Positions 1 through 9,150 are shown, counted from the first letter of the stretch. The stretch: DNA of 64,000 nucleotides from Lactiplantibacillus pingfangensis (GCF_005404945.1 NZ_BJDG01000001.1:1-64000); one strand, 5' to 3'. Numbers and translations: made by a program. The notes: a model not told the origin generated them from the sequence alone.

Positions 1-105
1 AGCCCCCGGTAAAATACCGAGAACTCGCCGTTCAAAAAGCAGCTTAACAATTTGTCCAATTTTAAGGGTTCACTTCACCTAAAGTATCTTTTATTTTACC
101 ATGGA

Positions 106-148
106 ATAAAAAAAGTTATCACCCACGATTAGTGTGAGTGATAACTGG
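106..148 (-). terminator. Rho-independent terminator of ltaS
   Basis: Read on the minus strand, a stem of AGTTATCAC pairing with GTGATAACT is followed directly by a run of seven T. It lies just past the ltaS stop codon. Confidence 0.8.
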
Positions 149-155
149 ATTAAAG

Positions 156-2327
156 CTATTTCGAACTGAAACTACTACTACTGTGAGTCGTCGTGCTTGT
201 ATTACTATCACTATCATCTGGATTGGTAATCTTGATTCGAGTTGAATCGGTCTTCGAATGGGTATCTTCAGGCGCATCGGTTGAATAAAGATCCGCCGTA
301 GTTTTATCGCCATTCTTGGAGTAGAGACTCGTGGAAGCCTGTTTTAAGGCATTCTGAATCTTGATTTCCTTTTGTAACCCATTAGCGTAGTTATAATCGG
401 AAGCATCGACCTTCTTGAAATCTTTTGGCGTGTAGAACCGCAATAGATTTTTCGAATTTAGTGAATCTGACAAACTGAGTTCTTGGCTAACTTTCTTTTG
501 ATCGGCATCGACAGCCTTTTGAACGGCGGCCGTTGGATCAAGTTTTTCACCGGTGGCATTGCTATAAATCTTGCCACTCAGGACGGTATACTTCGGTGTG
601 ACAAAGTCACGATTCCGGAAAGCCACCACTTGATCGTGATCTTTAGAGAACAAGTCGGTCCCAAACTGGATATAACGTTTGCTAGAAACCCCGAGTAAAT
701 GCAAGATTGTTGGCAAGACGTCAATTTCGCCACCGTATGTGGATTCAATCTTGCCACCCGTTGACCCTGGAATATTGATCATGAATGGGACGCGTTGCAA
801 CTGGGCGTTGTCGTAAGCGGTCCAATCCTTCGCCGATTTGCCAAGAATTGGGGCCAACGTAGTGTTCTCACTATTAGATAGGCCATAGTGATCCCCATAT
901 AAGACAATCATTGAATTCTTCAATAGGCCAGCTTTTTGCAAGTAATTGTAAAATTCTTGGATGGATTGATCCAAGTAATGGGCGGTTTGGAAATACCCGT
1001 TAATGGCGCTATCACTTGTATCGGTAGTCTTAAAGTCGGTATCTTCCTTATCCATTGAGAATGGGAAGTGGTTGGTGACCGTGATGTATTTCACGTAAAA
1101 CGGTTGTTGCAAGCGTTCCAAGTATGAGACGGAATTCTTGAACAACAATTTATCTTTCAGGCCATAACCGGTTGACTTGTCACCAGTCGTATCGAAGTAA
1201 CTGGCATCAAAGAAATATTGATACCCCATATTTTTGTAGGTGTTATTCCGATTCCAGAAACTGGCAACATTACCGTGGAAGACCGCCGAAGAATATTTAG
1301 CCCGCTGGTTTAAAATGGCGGGTGCCGCTTGGAACGTATTATCTGAACCAAGTTGTGAGAAGAGGGAACCAGTTGAGAGCCCATATGTGCTAGTTTCCAA
1401 CATGTTTTCAGCATCACTGGTTTTACCTTGACCGACTTGGTGGAAGAAGTTCTTAAACGCATAAGTTGACTTGCTATGATAGAGCGAATTCAAAAATGGC
1501 GTGACTTCTTGACCATTGATTTTCTTATCAATCAAGAATTGTTGGAAGCTTTCCAAGTGAATCACAATCACGTTCTTACCCTTAGCAATACCATACATGC
1601 TAGCATTCGGGGCAGCGTAATGTGAGCTGGTAAAGTCTTCGACCGTATCTAATTCGGACTTTTTGGCGCTGGCACGTTGATGGTTCGTCTGTTCATCTTT
1701 AATGCCGTCATAAACGGTGAACGCATCCAAGCCCAGATATTTCACGATATAGTTACGGTCAAAAGTCCGTGTCAATAATTGCGGCCGGTTGGATTCAGCC
1801 AACGAGAGATTTAAGCCAAAGCCAGCAATCGCAACGGAGGTGTAAGCAAAAGCCACCCGTTTGCGAATGGGGCGGTCATCATGTTTAATGACGTGGAAGA
1901 CATATAATCCGAGTAACACGAGGATGTCAATCCAGTAGAGCCAGTCGTACCAATTGGTGAGCGCAAACGATGAGCCGGTTAACCCTTGATTAACTTTTGA
2001 GACCCCGGTTATCGTGCTGACAGTCATAAAATCGGTAAATTCGCGGTAATAAATGACATTGGCGTACATCAACACGGTATTGAGTGCGTCGATGAGTAAT
2101 AAAATATAGTAATAAAAGCCGGTTTTGCGAATATATAAGGCTAAACTGAATAAAAACACCGTAGTTGCTAAAGGATTAACAAGCAACAACAACACTTGGA
2201 GAATGTCAGAAACTCCCAGGGAGAATTCGGCAAAGTAAGCAAAAAGGGTTTTGGCCCAAAATAAAAAGATCAAAAGCCAAAAGAACCCAATCCGCGTGTT
2301 GAGGTGCTGGCGGAGTTTGGTAAGCAT
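156..2327 (-). CDS. ltaS: Lipoteichoic acid synthase, LtaS-type phosphoglycerol transferase
   Basis: This 723-residue membrane enzyme is expected to build the polyglycerol-phosphate chain of lipoteichoic acid on the outer face of the membrane, using phosphatidylglycerol as donor. About five hydrophobic segments fill the first 200 residues. An extracellular sulfatase-fold domain follows, with the GKTSDAENM motif whose Thr is the family nucleophile, and later the YGDHYG and HFPF metal and substrate motifs. The C-terminal ~70 residues are Ser/Thr/Asp-rich and look like a disordered tail. The ATG has GAGGT eight bases upstream. The gene stands alone between a terminator and a repeat-bearing intergenic stretch. 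LtaS versus an LtaP-like primase cannot be settled from sequence alone, although the length and motif fit LtaS. Confidence 0.93.
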   Translation of the reverse strand: MLTKLRQHLNTRIGFFWLLIFLFWAKTLFAYFAEFSLGVSDILQVLLLLVNPLATTVFLFSLALYIRKTGFYYYILLLIDALNTVLMYANVIYYREFTDFMTVSTITGVSKVNQGLTGSSFALTNWYDWLYWIDILVLLGLYVFHVIKHDDRPIRKRVAFAYTSVAIAGFGLNLSLAESNRPQLLTRTFDRNYIVKYLGLDAFTVYDGIKDEQTNHQRASAKKSELDTVEDFTSSHYAAPNASMYGIAKGKNVIVIHLESFQQFLIDKKINGQEVTPFLNSLYHSKSTYAFKNFFHQVGQGKTSDAENMLETSTYGLSTGSLFSQLGSDNTFQAAPAILNQRAKYSSAVFHGNVASFWNRNNTYKNMGYQYFFDASYFDTTGDKSTGYGLKDKLLFKNSVSYLERLQQPFYVKYITVTNHFPFSMDKEDTDFKTTDTSDSAINGYFQTAHYLDQSIQEFYNYLQKAGLLKNSMIVLYGDHYGLSNSENTTLAPILGKSAKDWTAYDNAQLQRVPFMINIPGSTGGKIESTYGGEIDVLPTILHLLGVSSKRYIQFGTDLFSKDHDQVVAFRNRDFVTPKYTVLSGKIYSNATGEKLDPTAAVQKAVDADQKKVSQELSLSDSLNSKNLLRFYTPKDFKKVDASDYNYANGLQKEIKIQNALKQASTSLYSKNGDKTTADLYSTDAPEDTHSKTDSTRIKITNPDDSDSNTSTTTHSSSSFSSK

Positions 2328-2617
2328 GTTTATAAGACCTCATTTGTGACAAATTTGGATATGACTCGAAAAACAGTCATCATGTCATTTTAACATAACC
2401 AACAGAATGGGATTCGTTAACATTTTTAAGAATGCGTTAATTTGACTGGTGAGTGCGACACCGCTAGTTTCGGTGATCGGCAACCAATTAGTTAGCGTAA
2501 AATTTTTCTTGGTAGGAAGATTGGTTAATATCGAAGATCCGGTTATCGCTAATTGAGTTAGCACATATAAAATGGTGTGAAAAGCTAAAGGAACAAACAA
2601 CTTTATTATAGCTTTCA

Positions 2618-2648
2618 CTTCCGGTTGGGACTGATAACATGCGGTTGT
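2618..2648 (+). repeat. Family A repeat, truncated 5-prime fragment
   Basis: It matches the first 31 bases of the A core at 21091 (CTTCCGGTTGGGACTGATAA and onward) and then diverges abruptly. No 3-prime arm follows, so this is a decayed or truncated copy. Confidence 0.75.
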
Positions 2649-2796
2649 ATCAATAACTGATAGGTGTTCCAGTGTTACGAAGGTAGTCGAACCTTGAGTG
2701 ATCTATTGGGGATGATTACTTTTAAACGCTGATTAGTTTGGTTGGCATCAAGTTAATTTTTTACCAGCTGCTGCTATTCAAAAAAATCCACTTTTC

Positions 2797-2957
2797 TAGC
2801 CGTGAGGGGGCCTCGTTTGGGGCTCAGCCGTGGTGTTTGACTTAGTGCGGTGGTTTGTCCGCGGTTAGTCAAACACTAGCTTTTGAGACCGCTCTTTGGC
2901 TCAAAACTGGTTCATGGCGTTCCAGCCCCAAACGAGGCCCCTGGTAGGCGGGAATCA
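2797..2957 (+). repeat. Family C palindromic repeat, copy C1
   Basis: A 161-base element. An 18-base outer stem (GGGGCCTCGTTTGGGGCT with its complement) closes two inner hairpins: TTTGACT...AGTCAAA with GCGG/CCGC, and CTTTTGAG...CTCAAAAC. The same element occurs at 21738 and 48635. Similarity to C2 continues about 44 bases past the palindrome into a TTGAC hexamer. It lies about 125 bases upstream of a GNAT gene. Confidence 0.85.
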
Positions 2958-3082
2958 ATCCACCCGACAATGAATTTAGAGAAAACTGAGAAAAATTTGA
3001 CAGTTGTAACCAATCACCATAGTTTGACGTTGATTGTTGGAACGCGTATTCTCAAAGTTATCAACTAAGGTGGTGGCTTAAA

Positions 3083-3532
3083 TTGGAAATTAAAACGAGT
3101 AATCAAAAGACGTCGCAAGTTTATGCGGATGCGATTATGATTCGCCGGGCCGTCTTTATTGCGGAACAGCAAATTGATCCGGCGTTAGAATTAGATACAG
3201 TCACGGATGCCACTTGGCATTACGTCTTGTACACGGATCAAGGTCAAGCCGTGGCAACAGCACGGATGACACCAGAAGCGCAACAAAGTTTACATATTCA
3301 ACGGGTGGCAACCTTAAAGGCCGCCCGCGGACAGGGTTATGCCCAAGCAATTATTCAACGGCAATTGCAGGATGGCCGTCAACAAGGGTTTCAACGGGCC
3401 GTCTTGGGCGCCCAAGTCACGGCGCAGGGCTTTTATGCCCAATTAGGATTTCAACCAGAAGGTGCGCGGTTCATGGAAGCTGGACTGTTACATCAGGAAA
3501 TGAGTTTAAAGCTGCAGCCCGCTGAAGATTGA
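3083..3532 (+). CDS. GNAT family N-acetyltransferase
   Basis: A 149-residue protein of the single-domain GNAT fold, which transfers the acetyl group of acetyl-CoA to an amine. The substrate is unknown. The core reads VATARMTP, then IQRVATLKAARGQGYAQAII, where the R-G-Q-G-Y segment is the acetyl-CoA pyrophosphate loop. The GAQVTAQGFYAQLGF segment near the C-terminus is typical of the ElaA/YjcF-like branch. The start is TTG, chosen because AAGGTGGTGG lies 6-15 bases upstream and no ATG is in frame. Repeat C1 sits in its upstream region. The gene probably forms its own short transcript. Confidence 0.85.
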   Translation: MEIKTSNQKTSQVYADAIMIRRAVFIAEQQIDPALELDTVTDATWHYVLYTDQGQAVATARMTPEAQQSLHIQRVATLKAARGQGYAQAIIQRQLQDGRQQGFQRAVLGAQVTAQGFYAQLGFQPEGARFMEAGLLHQEMSLKLQPAED

Positions 3533-3676
3533 AGCTGTGAAAAAGGTGAGCCGTTGACACGTTTGATTTACAGCGAATTTTAAAGGGGGACATTCGGTCA
3601 CAGCTTTGGCAGATTATGCGCGTAAAGAGGCGTATACTAAAGCCAGAGAGAAAGCGGGGAAAAAGGGGTTTTCACA

Positions 3677-4243
3677 ATGACATTACCATTGGCAGTAACT
3701 GTGACAGATATTGCGGGGAACATCGCGGACAAGCCAACTTTGATGGCGTTTGAAATCGATGGGCAATTGTATCCTGAACCTGAAAAGACTAACAGTTTGT
3801 TGGCAAAAGTCTTTAATTACACGGCTTTTGAACATGGTTTAGTGAAGATTGATGACATTAATTTGACGTTTAGTGATGAAACCGGTCGGGCGTTTAAGAC
3901 GCTGACCGCGGCTGAACTAACACAGATTGAGTTGGGCATGTATCATTCAATGGTACAAACCTATGGGCCGGTCATCCCACTTAAAGCTCAGTATACCGGT
4001 GCGTTGACGTTGACAACGGCTGCAGCGACTTATCGCCTGTTAGTTTACGACACACGCGCAATGCCAGCCATTATCGCTTGGTTGCACGCACAAAAGTTAA
4101 CCTTTACGGATCCATTGAACTTAGCCGCTGAGACGGCAGACTTTGACTGGTCAAAGATTACCGAGAAACAGTTTGGTCGCTGGGCGAAAGACACGAAATA
4201 CGAAGAATTTTATCAAACAATTGGCCCTAAAAGAATGGTTTAA
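3677..4243 (+). CDS. Hypothetical protein
   Basis: A soluble 188-residue protein with no signal peptide or membrane segment and no motif I recognise. It is rich in short beta-prone stretches in the first 130 residues and ends in a charged, aromatic segment (WAKDTKYEEFYQTIGPKRMV). AAGGGG lies about ten bases before the ATG, and a terminator follows immediately, so it is very likely a real single-gene transcript. It starts 144 bases after the GNAT gene and has no obvious functional link to it. Confidence 0.75.
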   Translation: MTLPLAVTVTDIAGNIADKPTLMAFEIDGQLYPEPEKTNSLLAKVFNYTAFEHGLVKIDDINLTFSDETGRAFKTLTAAELTQIELGMYHSMVQTYGPVIPLKAQYTGALTLTTAAATYRLLVYDTRAMPAIIAWLHAQKLTFTDPLNLAAETADFDWSKITEKQFGRWAKDTKYEEFYQTIGPKRMV

Positions 4244-4251
4244 AGTGGTCG

Positions 4252-4283
4252 TCAAAAGTCTGGACAGCTGTTCAGGCTTTTTT
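4252..4283 (+). terminator. Rho-independent terminator
   Basis: AGTCTGGACAGCTGTTCAGGCT forms a tight stem followed by seven T, just after the hypothetical gene ending at 4243. Confidence 0.8.
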
Positions 4284-4363
4284 TGCTGAACCCGATTTCC
4301 CCTAATCAGTCATAAATACGGTAAAGTAAAGGTATTAATTTATTTCTGAGAGGAAGTCGACAG

Positions 4364-4900
4364 ATGGCTTATTCGATTAGCGAGGCTGCGGCCAAAAGCG
4401 GGGTAACAATTTCCAAACTCCGGTTCTATGAAAAGGAAGGGTTATTGCCGCCAATTGCGCGCGATACGGCTGGTCGACGTCAGTATCAAGATTGTGATTT
4501 AGCCTTAGTCCAACAAATTGTGAATTTGAAACGGGCAGATGTCTCATTAGACGAAATTGCCCGATTTTTGCAATTGTATCGAACTGGCGACACGACGTTA
4601 AACGCTCGGGCAGAATTTTTTGCACAACAAACTAACAAGGTCGATAGTCAGTTGGCAAAGTTACAGGCGACTAAGGTGTACGTCCAATATAAGCAATGGT
4701 ATTACGACCAGGCACAAGCAGTCGGCGGACTGGCGAACTTAACGGCGACGCAATGTGAGTTGGGAGATCAGTTTGCCGCCTATTTGGCCGATGGTCAGCA
4801 ACAGACGACCTTGGCGACGTTCAAGCAATTGATTGCCAAATATCCGGCGGGCTTATGTGCGGTTGATTTGGCACGTGTCTTGGTTGGTGAAGCGGATTAA
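4364..4900 (+). CDS. MerR family transcriptional regulator
   Basis: A 178-residue MerR protein. The N-terminal winged helix runs from SISEAAAKSGVTISKLRFYE through KEGLLPP and the GRRQY wing. A coiled-coil dimerisation helix and a C-terminal effector region follow. This places it among the LRFYEKEGLLPP group, which includes aldehyde or electrophile-responsive members such as AdhR-type proteins. The effector domain has few Cys residues, so a metal ligand set is not evident. GAGGAAG precedes the ATG. Its stop codon directly abuts the -35 box of a MerR-type promoter driving the next gene, which makes that reductase its probable target. Confidence 0.9.
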   Translation: MAYSISEAAAKSGVTISKLRFYEKEGLLPPIARDTAGRRQYQDCDLALVQQIVNLKRADVSLDEIARFLQLYRTGDTTLNARAEFFAQQTNKVDSQLAKLQATKVYVQYKQWYYDQAQAVGGLANLTATQCELGDQFAAYLADGQQQTTLATFKQLIAKYPAGLCAVDLARVLVGEAD

Positions 4901-4931
4901 TTGACCTCGACCCGGGTTTAGGTGCTATGTT
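4901..4931 (+). promoter_or_regulatory. MerR-type promoter with 19-bp spacer and central dyad
   Basis: TTGACC (4901-4906) and TATGTT (4926-4931) are separated by 19 bases, longer than the usual 17. The spacer contains the dyad ACCTnnACCCGGGTnnAGGT. Over-long spacers with a central dyad are the hallmark of promoters that MerR proteins activate by untwisting the DNA. It begins at the base after the merR stop codon. Confidence 0.85.
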
Positions 4932-4973
4932 TGCCCCATACCAATAACTAATTGTCGAAAGGATGACTGACTG

Positions 4974-6086
4974 ATGACAGAATTTACAGAACCATTGACA
5001 TTTAAATCGGGGGTAACCGTTAAGAATCGGCTGATGATGTCGCCAATGACGACGCGTCAAAGCTTTTTTGACGGCGAAGTGACTGAGGATGAGATTGCAT
5101 ACTACAAGCGCCGGGCACATGGCGTTGGCGCAATTATCACGGGTGCGGCGAATGTCCAAGCCGGTGGTAAAGGCTGGCCTGGAGAATTAAGTGTCGCGGA
5201 TGATGCGATGATTCCGCGCTTACAAGCCTTGGCGAGTGGCATTCAAGCCGCTGGCGCCAAAGCAATTTTACAAATTGTACATGCCGGGCGAATGACCGAG
5301 CGGGCCACCTTGGCGGGGCAACAACCGGTATCCGCTAGCGCGATTCCGGCTGCCCGGCCACAAGCGGAAACGCCACGGGCGATGACCGATACCGAAGTGC
5401 AAGCTACGATTCAGGCGTTTGGTGACGCCACTCGTCGGGCCATTCAAGCTGGTTTTGATGGGATTGAACTCCATGGCGCCAATACGTATTTGATTCAACA
5501 GTTTTTCTCACCACACTCCAATCGGCGAACGGATCAATGGGGTGGCGATGTTCAGCAGCGGATGCATTTTAGCCAAGCCTTGTTGGCGACGGTCTTTGGG
5601 ACCGTTAAAACTTATGCCAAGCGTCCGTTTCTAGTCGGCTATCGGATTTCTCCAGAAGAATTTGAGACGCCAGGGATTCGATTCGATGAAACCTTGAAGC
5701 TGATTGATCAGCTAGCTGAGTCTGATTTGGACTACTTGCATGTTTCCTTAAAGCGTTACGATCAGGTGGCGCGGACTAAGAATTATCAGGAAAAATCAAT
5801 CTTGGCTTATGTCGCTGAACAAGTTGCGGGTCGGTTGCCTGTGGTTGGAGTTGGTCAAGTTCGTAATCGGCAAGATGTTGTGGAGACGTTGCGCCAAACT
5901 GACTTAGTGGCAGTTGGTGAACAATTATTGTTTGATCCAGATTGGGCGACTAAATTAGTTACTGGGCATGATGATGAAATTTTAACCGCGCCATTTGCGA
6001 CCTTATTTGCGAAGCAACGCGCGTCGTTCAATTTACCGTTGGCAACTTTCTTGGCGGAACGCTATCAATCGACGCCGACTGTTTAG
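4974..6086 (+). CDS. NADH:flavin oxidoreductase, old yellow enzyme family
   Basis: A 370-residue TIM-barrel flavoenzyme of the OYE family, which reduces activated alkenes or related electrophiles using NAD(P)H and FMN. The N-terminus carries KNRLMMSPMTT (FMN phosphate region). QIVHAGRM, the substrate-contact motif GIELHGANTYLIQQFFSP (His-Gly-Ala-Asn rather than His-Gly-Ala-His), the RRTDQWGG loop and a C-terminal VGVGQVRN follow. AAAGGATG lies upstream of the ATG. It is preceded by its own MerR-type promoter and by the merR gene, so it is probably induced by an electrophile or aldehyde. The natural substrate is not visible. Confidence 0.9.
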   Translation: MTEFTEPLTFKSGVTVKNRLMMSPMTTRQSFFDGEVTEDEIAYYKRRAHGVGAIITGAANVQAGGKGWPGELSVADDAMIPRLQALASGIQAAGAKAILQIVHAGRMTERATLAGQQPVSASAIPAARPQAETPRAMTDTEVQATIQAFGDATRRAIQAGFDGIELHGANTYLIQQFFSPHSNRRTDQWGGDVQQRMHFSQALLATVFGTVKTYAKRPFLVGYRISPEEFETPGIRFDETLKLIDQLAESDLDYLHVSLKRYDQVARTKNYQEKSILAYVAEQVAGRLPVVGVGQVRNRQDVVETLRQTDLVAVGEQLLFDPDWATKLVTGHDDEILTAPFATLFAKQRASFNLPLATFLAERYQSTPTV

Positions 6087-6088
6087 TT

Positions 6089-6646
6089 AATAACTAAAAA
6101 GGTTGGAAGACCAAAATTACTAATAACTACTGCCATGTCAATGATTAGGGCATGGAAATTAGTTGACAGTGCCGCTTCCAGTCGCTACTGATAACATGCG
6201 GTCGTGGGACCGGATCAAGCCTGAGAAACGTCTTGTCCCTCGCCCGGAACCCTTGCATAAATCGCAAGTGTTCCGGACCGTCCGTGGTGTAACGCCGGCA
6301 AGAAACATGCCGCCCCAACGCCACCATCACGACCGATGCCATCAGCGGCGACTTCCAGCTAATTTAACTGTTCTTAGGCTAGGTTTAGCGGAAGCAGGCA
6401 GAATCGTTGTGCTGTGGCGGTAAGATTGGCCGGCGTTCTTTGCCGCCTAGTTTTACAGGGTGATTCAAAGACGTGGGCTGTCGGCTTTGAATCGAAGTTC
6501 CAGACCGCACTGTGGCTGGGACAGTCCCACCATAGCACAGCGATTCTGCCTGCCGGAGCGGGATCACCACTAATTTGGAAGTGTCTGTTGCCTATATGAC
6601 AGTGTTTACGAGCCCTTTTGTCCTTTCAACCTTCAGTTAATAATAC
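6089..6646 (+). mobile_element. Long family A element, MITE-like, copy A1, carrying nested B
   Basis: Homologous along its length to 52803-53197. The left end reads TAACTAAAAAGGTTGGAAGACC. The right end, reverse-complemented, reads TTAACTGAAGGTTGAAAGGAC, giving imperfect terminal inverted repeats around AAGGTTGAAAG. The conserved palindromic core is 6175-6360, with the stem GTCGC...GCGAC and CGGTCGTG...CACGACCG. Element B interrupts the 3-prime half at 6397-6550. No coding capacity is seen, so any movement would need a transposase elsewhere. Confidence 0.75.
6397..6550 (+). mobile_element. Family B palindromic element, copy B1 (nested in A1)
   Basis: A 154-base element with perfect ends GGCAGAATCG...CGATTCTGCC and two internal hairpins, GTAAGATT...AGTTTTAC and GATTCAAAG...CTTTGAATC. 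The equivalent position of the A8 copy (junction 53110/53111) reads straight from GCGGAGGCA into TGCCGGAGCGGG without B, which defines both ends. No target duplication is evident. Confidence 0.8.
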
Positions 6647-6880
6647 AAGCAAAGTTATTGAGCTCACTGACAAAATCGTCGGTGAGTTTTTTAGTTTGAT
6701 AAGTTACCGAATAAAACTTTCTAGTGCGACCAAGCTGAGCAATTGCAGTATTGTACAAATGAGTTTTACTAGCCGTTTGGTTAGCGACTCACTAATTAAA
6801 ATATAACTTCTGAGTGAGGAGTGAAGACGATGTTTAAAACTTAGTGACTGACAATTATGGCGAGAATGGGGGAGAAAAAT

Positions 6881-9088
6881 ATGCGCAAAAGGTTAATTTC
6901 AGTCTGTCTAGGATTGCTGACGTTACTACTGACCATCTTTACCCTTGGTCGGGCAGTCCAAGCGGCAACAATCAGCACGACTGGACTGACTGGAAACGAT
7001 GCAACGGTCACTGACCGTTATGGCAATGTGATAACGGACCCAAGTGATTTGAGTAAATGGCAAAATTACGAAATTAATTACAATTGGACCATTCCAAATG
7101 GTCAAAAAATTCAAGCTGGTGATACGGCACCAGTCACATTACCTGGCAATACCGTCGCCAGCTCGGATTTAAGCTTTGATCTGAAAGATGAGACGGGTGC
7201 CGTAATCGGGACCTTTACCATCAAGGCAGGTGAAAGCACTGGGACCATCACGTTTACTGAACAACTGATTGGGACTAAAGACCGGAATGGGACCTTGCAA
7301 CTGTATGCAAAAGGAACTTCGAGCAGCGATACGAATCACCAAGATTGGGCGCTTAATAAGGTTGGTTGGGTCAGCGGCAGTACCCCTCAAGGGACACCGA
7401 CCCGTTTAACGTGGAATGTTGCCTTTAATCCAAGTGGTAAGGACTTGGGCACGGTAACCGTTCAAGATACGATTGGTCCTAACCAGACCTACATGCCCGG
7501 GACGGTAACTGCCGATACTGGTTCTTATAATGATGCCGGCGAATTTGTTTCTACTGGTGTTGAACTGCATCCACAAGTGACGGTCAATGGTCAGCAATTG
7601 ACCTTTGTTTTTGAAAATGTGACCACTGCGGTTAACATGACTTACAATGTTCGTTTGAATAATGTCAGTGCTAACGGTGGCTCCTGGGAAAATGACGCGT
7701 CGATGGACGGCACCGTCGTCAGTGGACATGTCACCTGGGGCGGCAGTGGGACCGGTAATGGCGGCCCTGGTGAACCTGGTCCTGGGACAGAGGAAGATTT
7801 AGGTGCCTTTACATTGGTTAAATCGGATGCTAAAACTGGTTCGGCTTTAGCTGGTGCCGTTTATGATTTGCGAGATAAAAGTGGTTTAGCGATTCAGTCA
7901 GGTTTAACGACTGACCAGAACGGTAAACTCTTCGTGAGCGATTTAGCTGCTGGCGATTATTCACTCGTTGAAACGCAAGCGCCAACCGGTTATGAGCGTA
8001 ATCCACAGCCCATTCCGTTGACAATTGTTGCCGGTGATACGACACCGGTACAACTGACACAAACGGATGAGCCGGTCGTTGTCCCACCGAAAACGGGTGG
8101 GTTGACGTTAGTGAAGACCGCTGTTGGTACTGATGAACGCCTTGCTGGCGCGGTTTATGACTTGCAAGATGCTACTGGTAAAGTGGTTAAATCCGGGTTA
8201 ACAACCGATAAAAACGGTGAATTAACCGTCACCGAGTTGCCAGTTGGTGATTATCAGTTAATTGAAACCCAAGCACCGAGTGGTTATGAAGTGAGTGCTG
8301 TCCCAATTAAGGTCACGATTACCGCCGATCAAACGACGCCGTTGACGGTCACCGCTACTGATGAATTGTTACCAGTAGTGACTAAAGGAGAAGTTCAGTT
8401 AACTAAAACTGATGATCAGACTGGCGCAGCCTTGGCAGGCGCAGAATATGACTTGCAGTATGCACAAGGTAAAGTCATCAAAACTGGGCTGACCACGAAC
8501 GCTGAGGGTCAATTAACCGTAACTGATTTAGCCGCCGGTGATTATCGCTTTGTAGAAATGAAAGCGCCGACAGACTATGAGCTGAATGCGACTCCGTTGG
8601 TGTTTACGGTTAAACCTGGACAGACAACTGTATTAACGGTTGCGGCTAAGGATACGAAATTGCCGACAAAGCCGACGGAACCAGAGCCGCCGCTTGAACC
8701 GGAACCGCCAGTTGAACCAGAGCCACCAGTTGAACCTGAAGAACCAACGACTCCGGAACCACCAGTGACACCAGAGCCGCCAATTGAGCCGACCGTGCCA
8801 GAACCTGGGGAACCGACAAATCCAGTTTTGCCGGAACCAGCGCCTGATTCAACGGCACCGGAAACCGGTGGCAATTCTGTTGCTCAACCTAACCCAACCG
8901 CACCAACGACGGTTGGCCGGCCGAGCGGCACGATTGATGGCAACCCAATTGGTCGTCCTAGCAAGTCTGGTTTACCACAAACCAATGAAAAATCAGATAA
9001 CGAAACGATGGCCTCAGTTGCCGGCGTTTCAATTATGATGATTGTTTTTGCAATTGGCAGTTGGGAATGGCGTAGAAAGCGTTACTAA
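6881..9088 (+). CDS. LPxTG-anchored adhesin with three Cna-B/SpaA domains
   Basis: A 735-residue cell-wall protein, likely an adhesin for host or environmental matrix. An N-terminal signal peptide (RKRLISVCLG...AVQAATI) is followed by a ~250-residue Ig-like, collagen-binding-type region. Three Cna-B repeats begin near residues 306, 406 and 503, each starting LxLxKxD..TG..LAGAxYDL and each able to form an isopeptide bond. A Pro/Glu-rich wall-spanning stalk then leads to the sortase motif LPQTNE at about residue 698, a hydrophobic segment and an RRKRY tail. I start at ATG 6881 because GGGGGAG lies seven bases upstream. An in-frame ATG at 6857 has no site. A composite repeat lies upstream and a strong terminator downstream. 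Confidence 0.92.
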   Translation: MRKRLISVCLGLLTLLLTIFTLGRAVQAATISTTGLTGNDATVTDRYGNVITDPSDLSKWQNYEINYNWTIPNGQKIQAGDTAPVTLPGNTVASSDLSFDLKDETGAVIGTFTIKAGESTGTITFTEQLIGTKDRNGTLQLYAKGTSSSDTNHQDWALNKVGWVSGSTPQGTPTRLTWNVAFNPSGKDLGTVTVQDTIGPNQTYMPGTVTADTGSYNDAGEFVSTGVELHPQVTVNGQQLTFVFENVTTAVNMTYNVRLNNVSANGGSWENDASMDGTVVSGHVTWGGSGTGNGGPGEPGPGTEEDLGAFTLVKSDAKTGSALAGAVYDLRDKSGLAIQSGLTTDQNGKLFVSDLAAGDYSLVETQAPTGYERNPQPIPLTIVAGDTTPVQLTQTDEPVVVPPKTGGLTLVKTAVGTDERLAGAVYDLQDATGKVVKSGLTTDKNGELTVTELPVGDYQLIETQAPSGYEVSAVPIKVTITADQTTPLTVTATDELLPVVTKGEVQLTKTDDQTGAALAGAEYDLQYAQGKVIKTGLTTNAEGQLTVTDLAAGDYRFVEMKAPTDYELNATPLVFTVKPGQTTVLTVAAKDTKLPTKPTEPEPPLEPEPPVEPEPPVEPEEPTTPEPPVTPEPPIEPTVPEPGEPTNPVLPEPAPDSTAPETGGNSVAQPNPTAPTTVGRPSGTIDGNPIGRPSKSGLPQTNEKSDNETMASVAGVSIMMIVFAIGSWEWRRKRY

Positions 9089-9150
9089 GTGATTTTAATA
9101 GAAAGTATGGCACACACATGTGTTGTCACACATCTCGAAGTATGAAAACT

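Larger units (their letters stand above)
2328..3082. other. Gene-free stretch with a repeat fragment and a C-family repeat
   Basis: This 755-base stretch carries a 31-base fragment of repeat family A (2618-2648) and a full C-family palindrome (2797-2957). A 77-codon open frame on the minus strand (2385-2618) has no ribosome binding site and begins inside the A fragment, so I do not call it. A TTGACA hexamer just after the C repeat may be the -35 box of the next gene. Confidence 0.6.
6087..6880. other. Gene-free stretch occupied by a composite A+B repeat
   Basis: Almost all of this 794-base gap is a long A element (about 6089-6646) with element B inserted in it. The remaining ~230 bases before the adhesin are AT-rich and probably hold its promoter and leader. 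Open frames in this stretch run through the palindromes and are not genes. Confidence 0.75.

Noticed and set aside
1-70. Possible start of a minus-strand gene running off the left edge (LLFERRVLGILPG-like reading)
   Set aside because: Two minus-strand frames are open but neither has a start codon with a properly spaced ribosome binding site, and too little sequence is available to judge.
2385-2618. 77-codon hydrophobic frame on the minus strand
   Set aside because: It has no ribosome binding site and begins within the A fragment. Low-complexity AT-rich DNA readily gives such hydrophobic frames.
2883-3068. Open frames of 61 codons inside repeats C1 and C2 with the same protein start (MRPLFGSKLVHGV)
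   Set aside because: They are similar only because the repeat DNA is similar. They lack ribosome binding sites and cross the palindrome arms, where changes keep base pairing rather than codons.
8575-8874. Gly/Ser-rich frame opposite the adhesin stalk
   Set aside because: It is the antisense of Pro/Glu-rich repeats and has no initiation signal.
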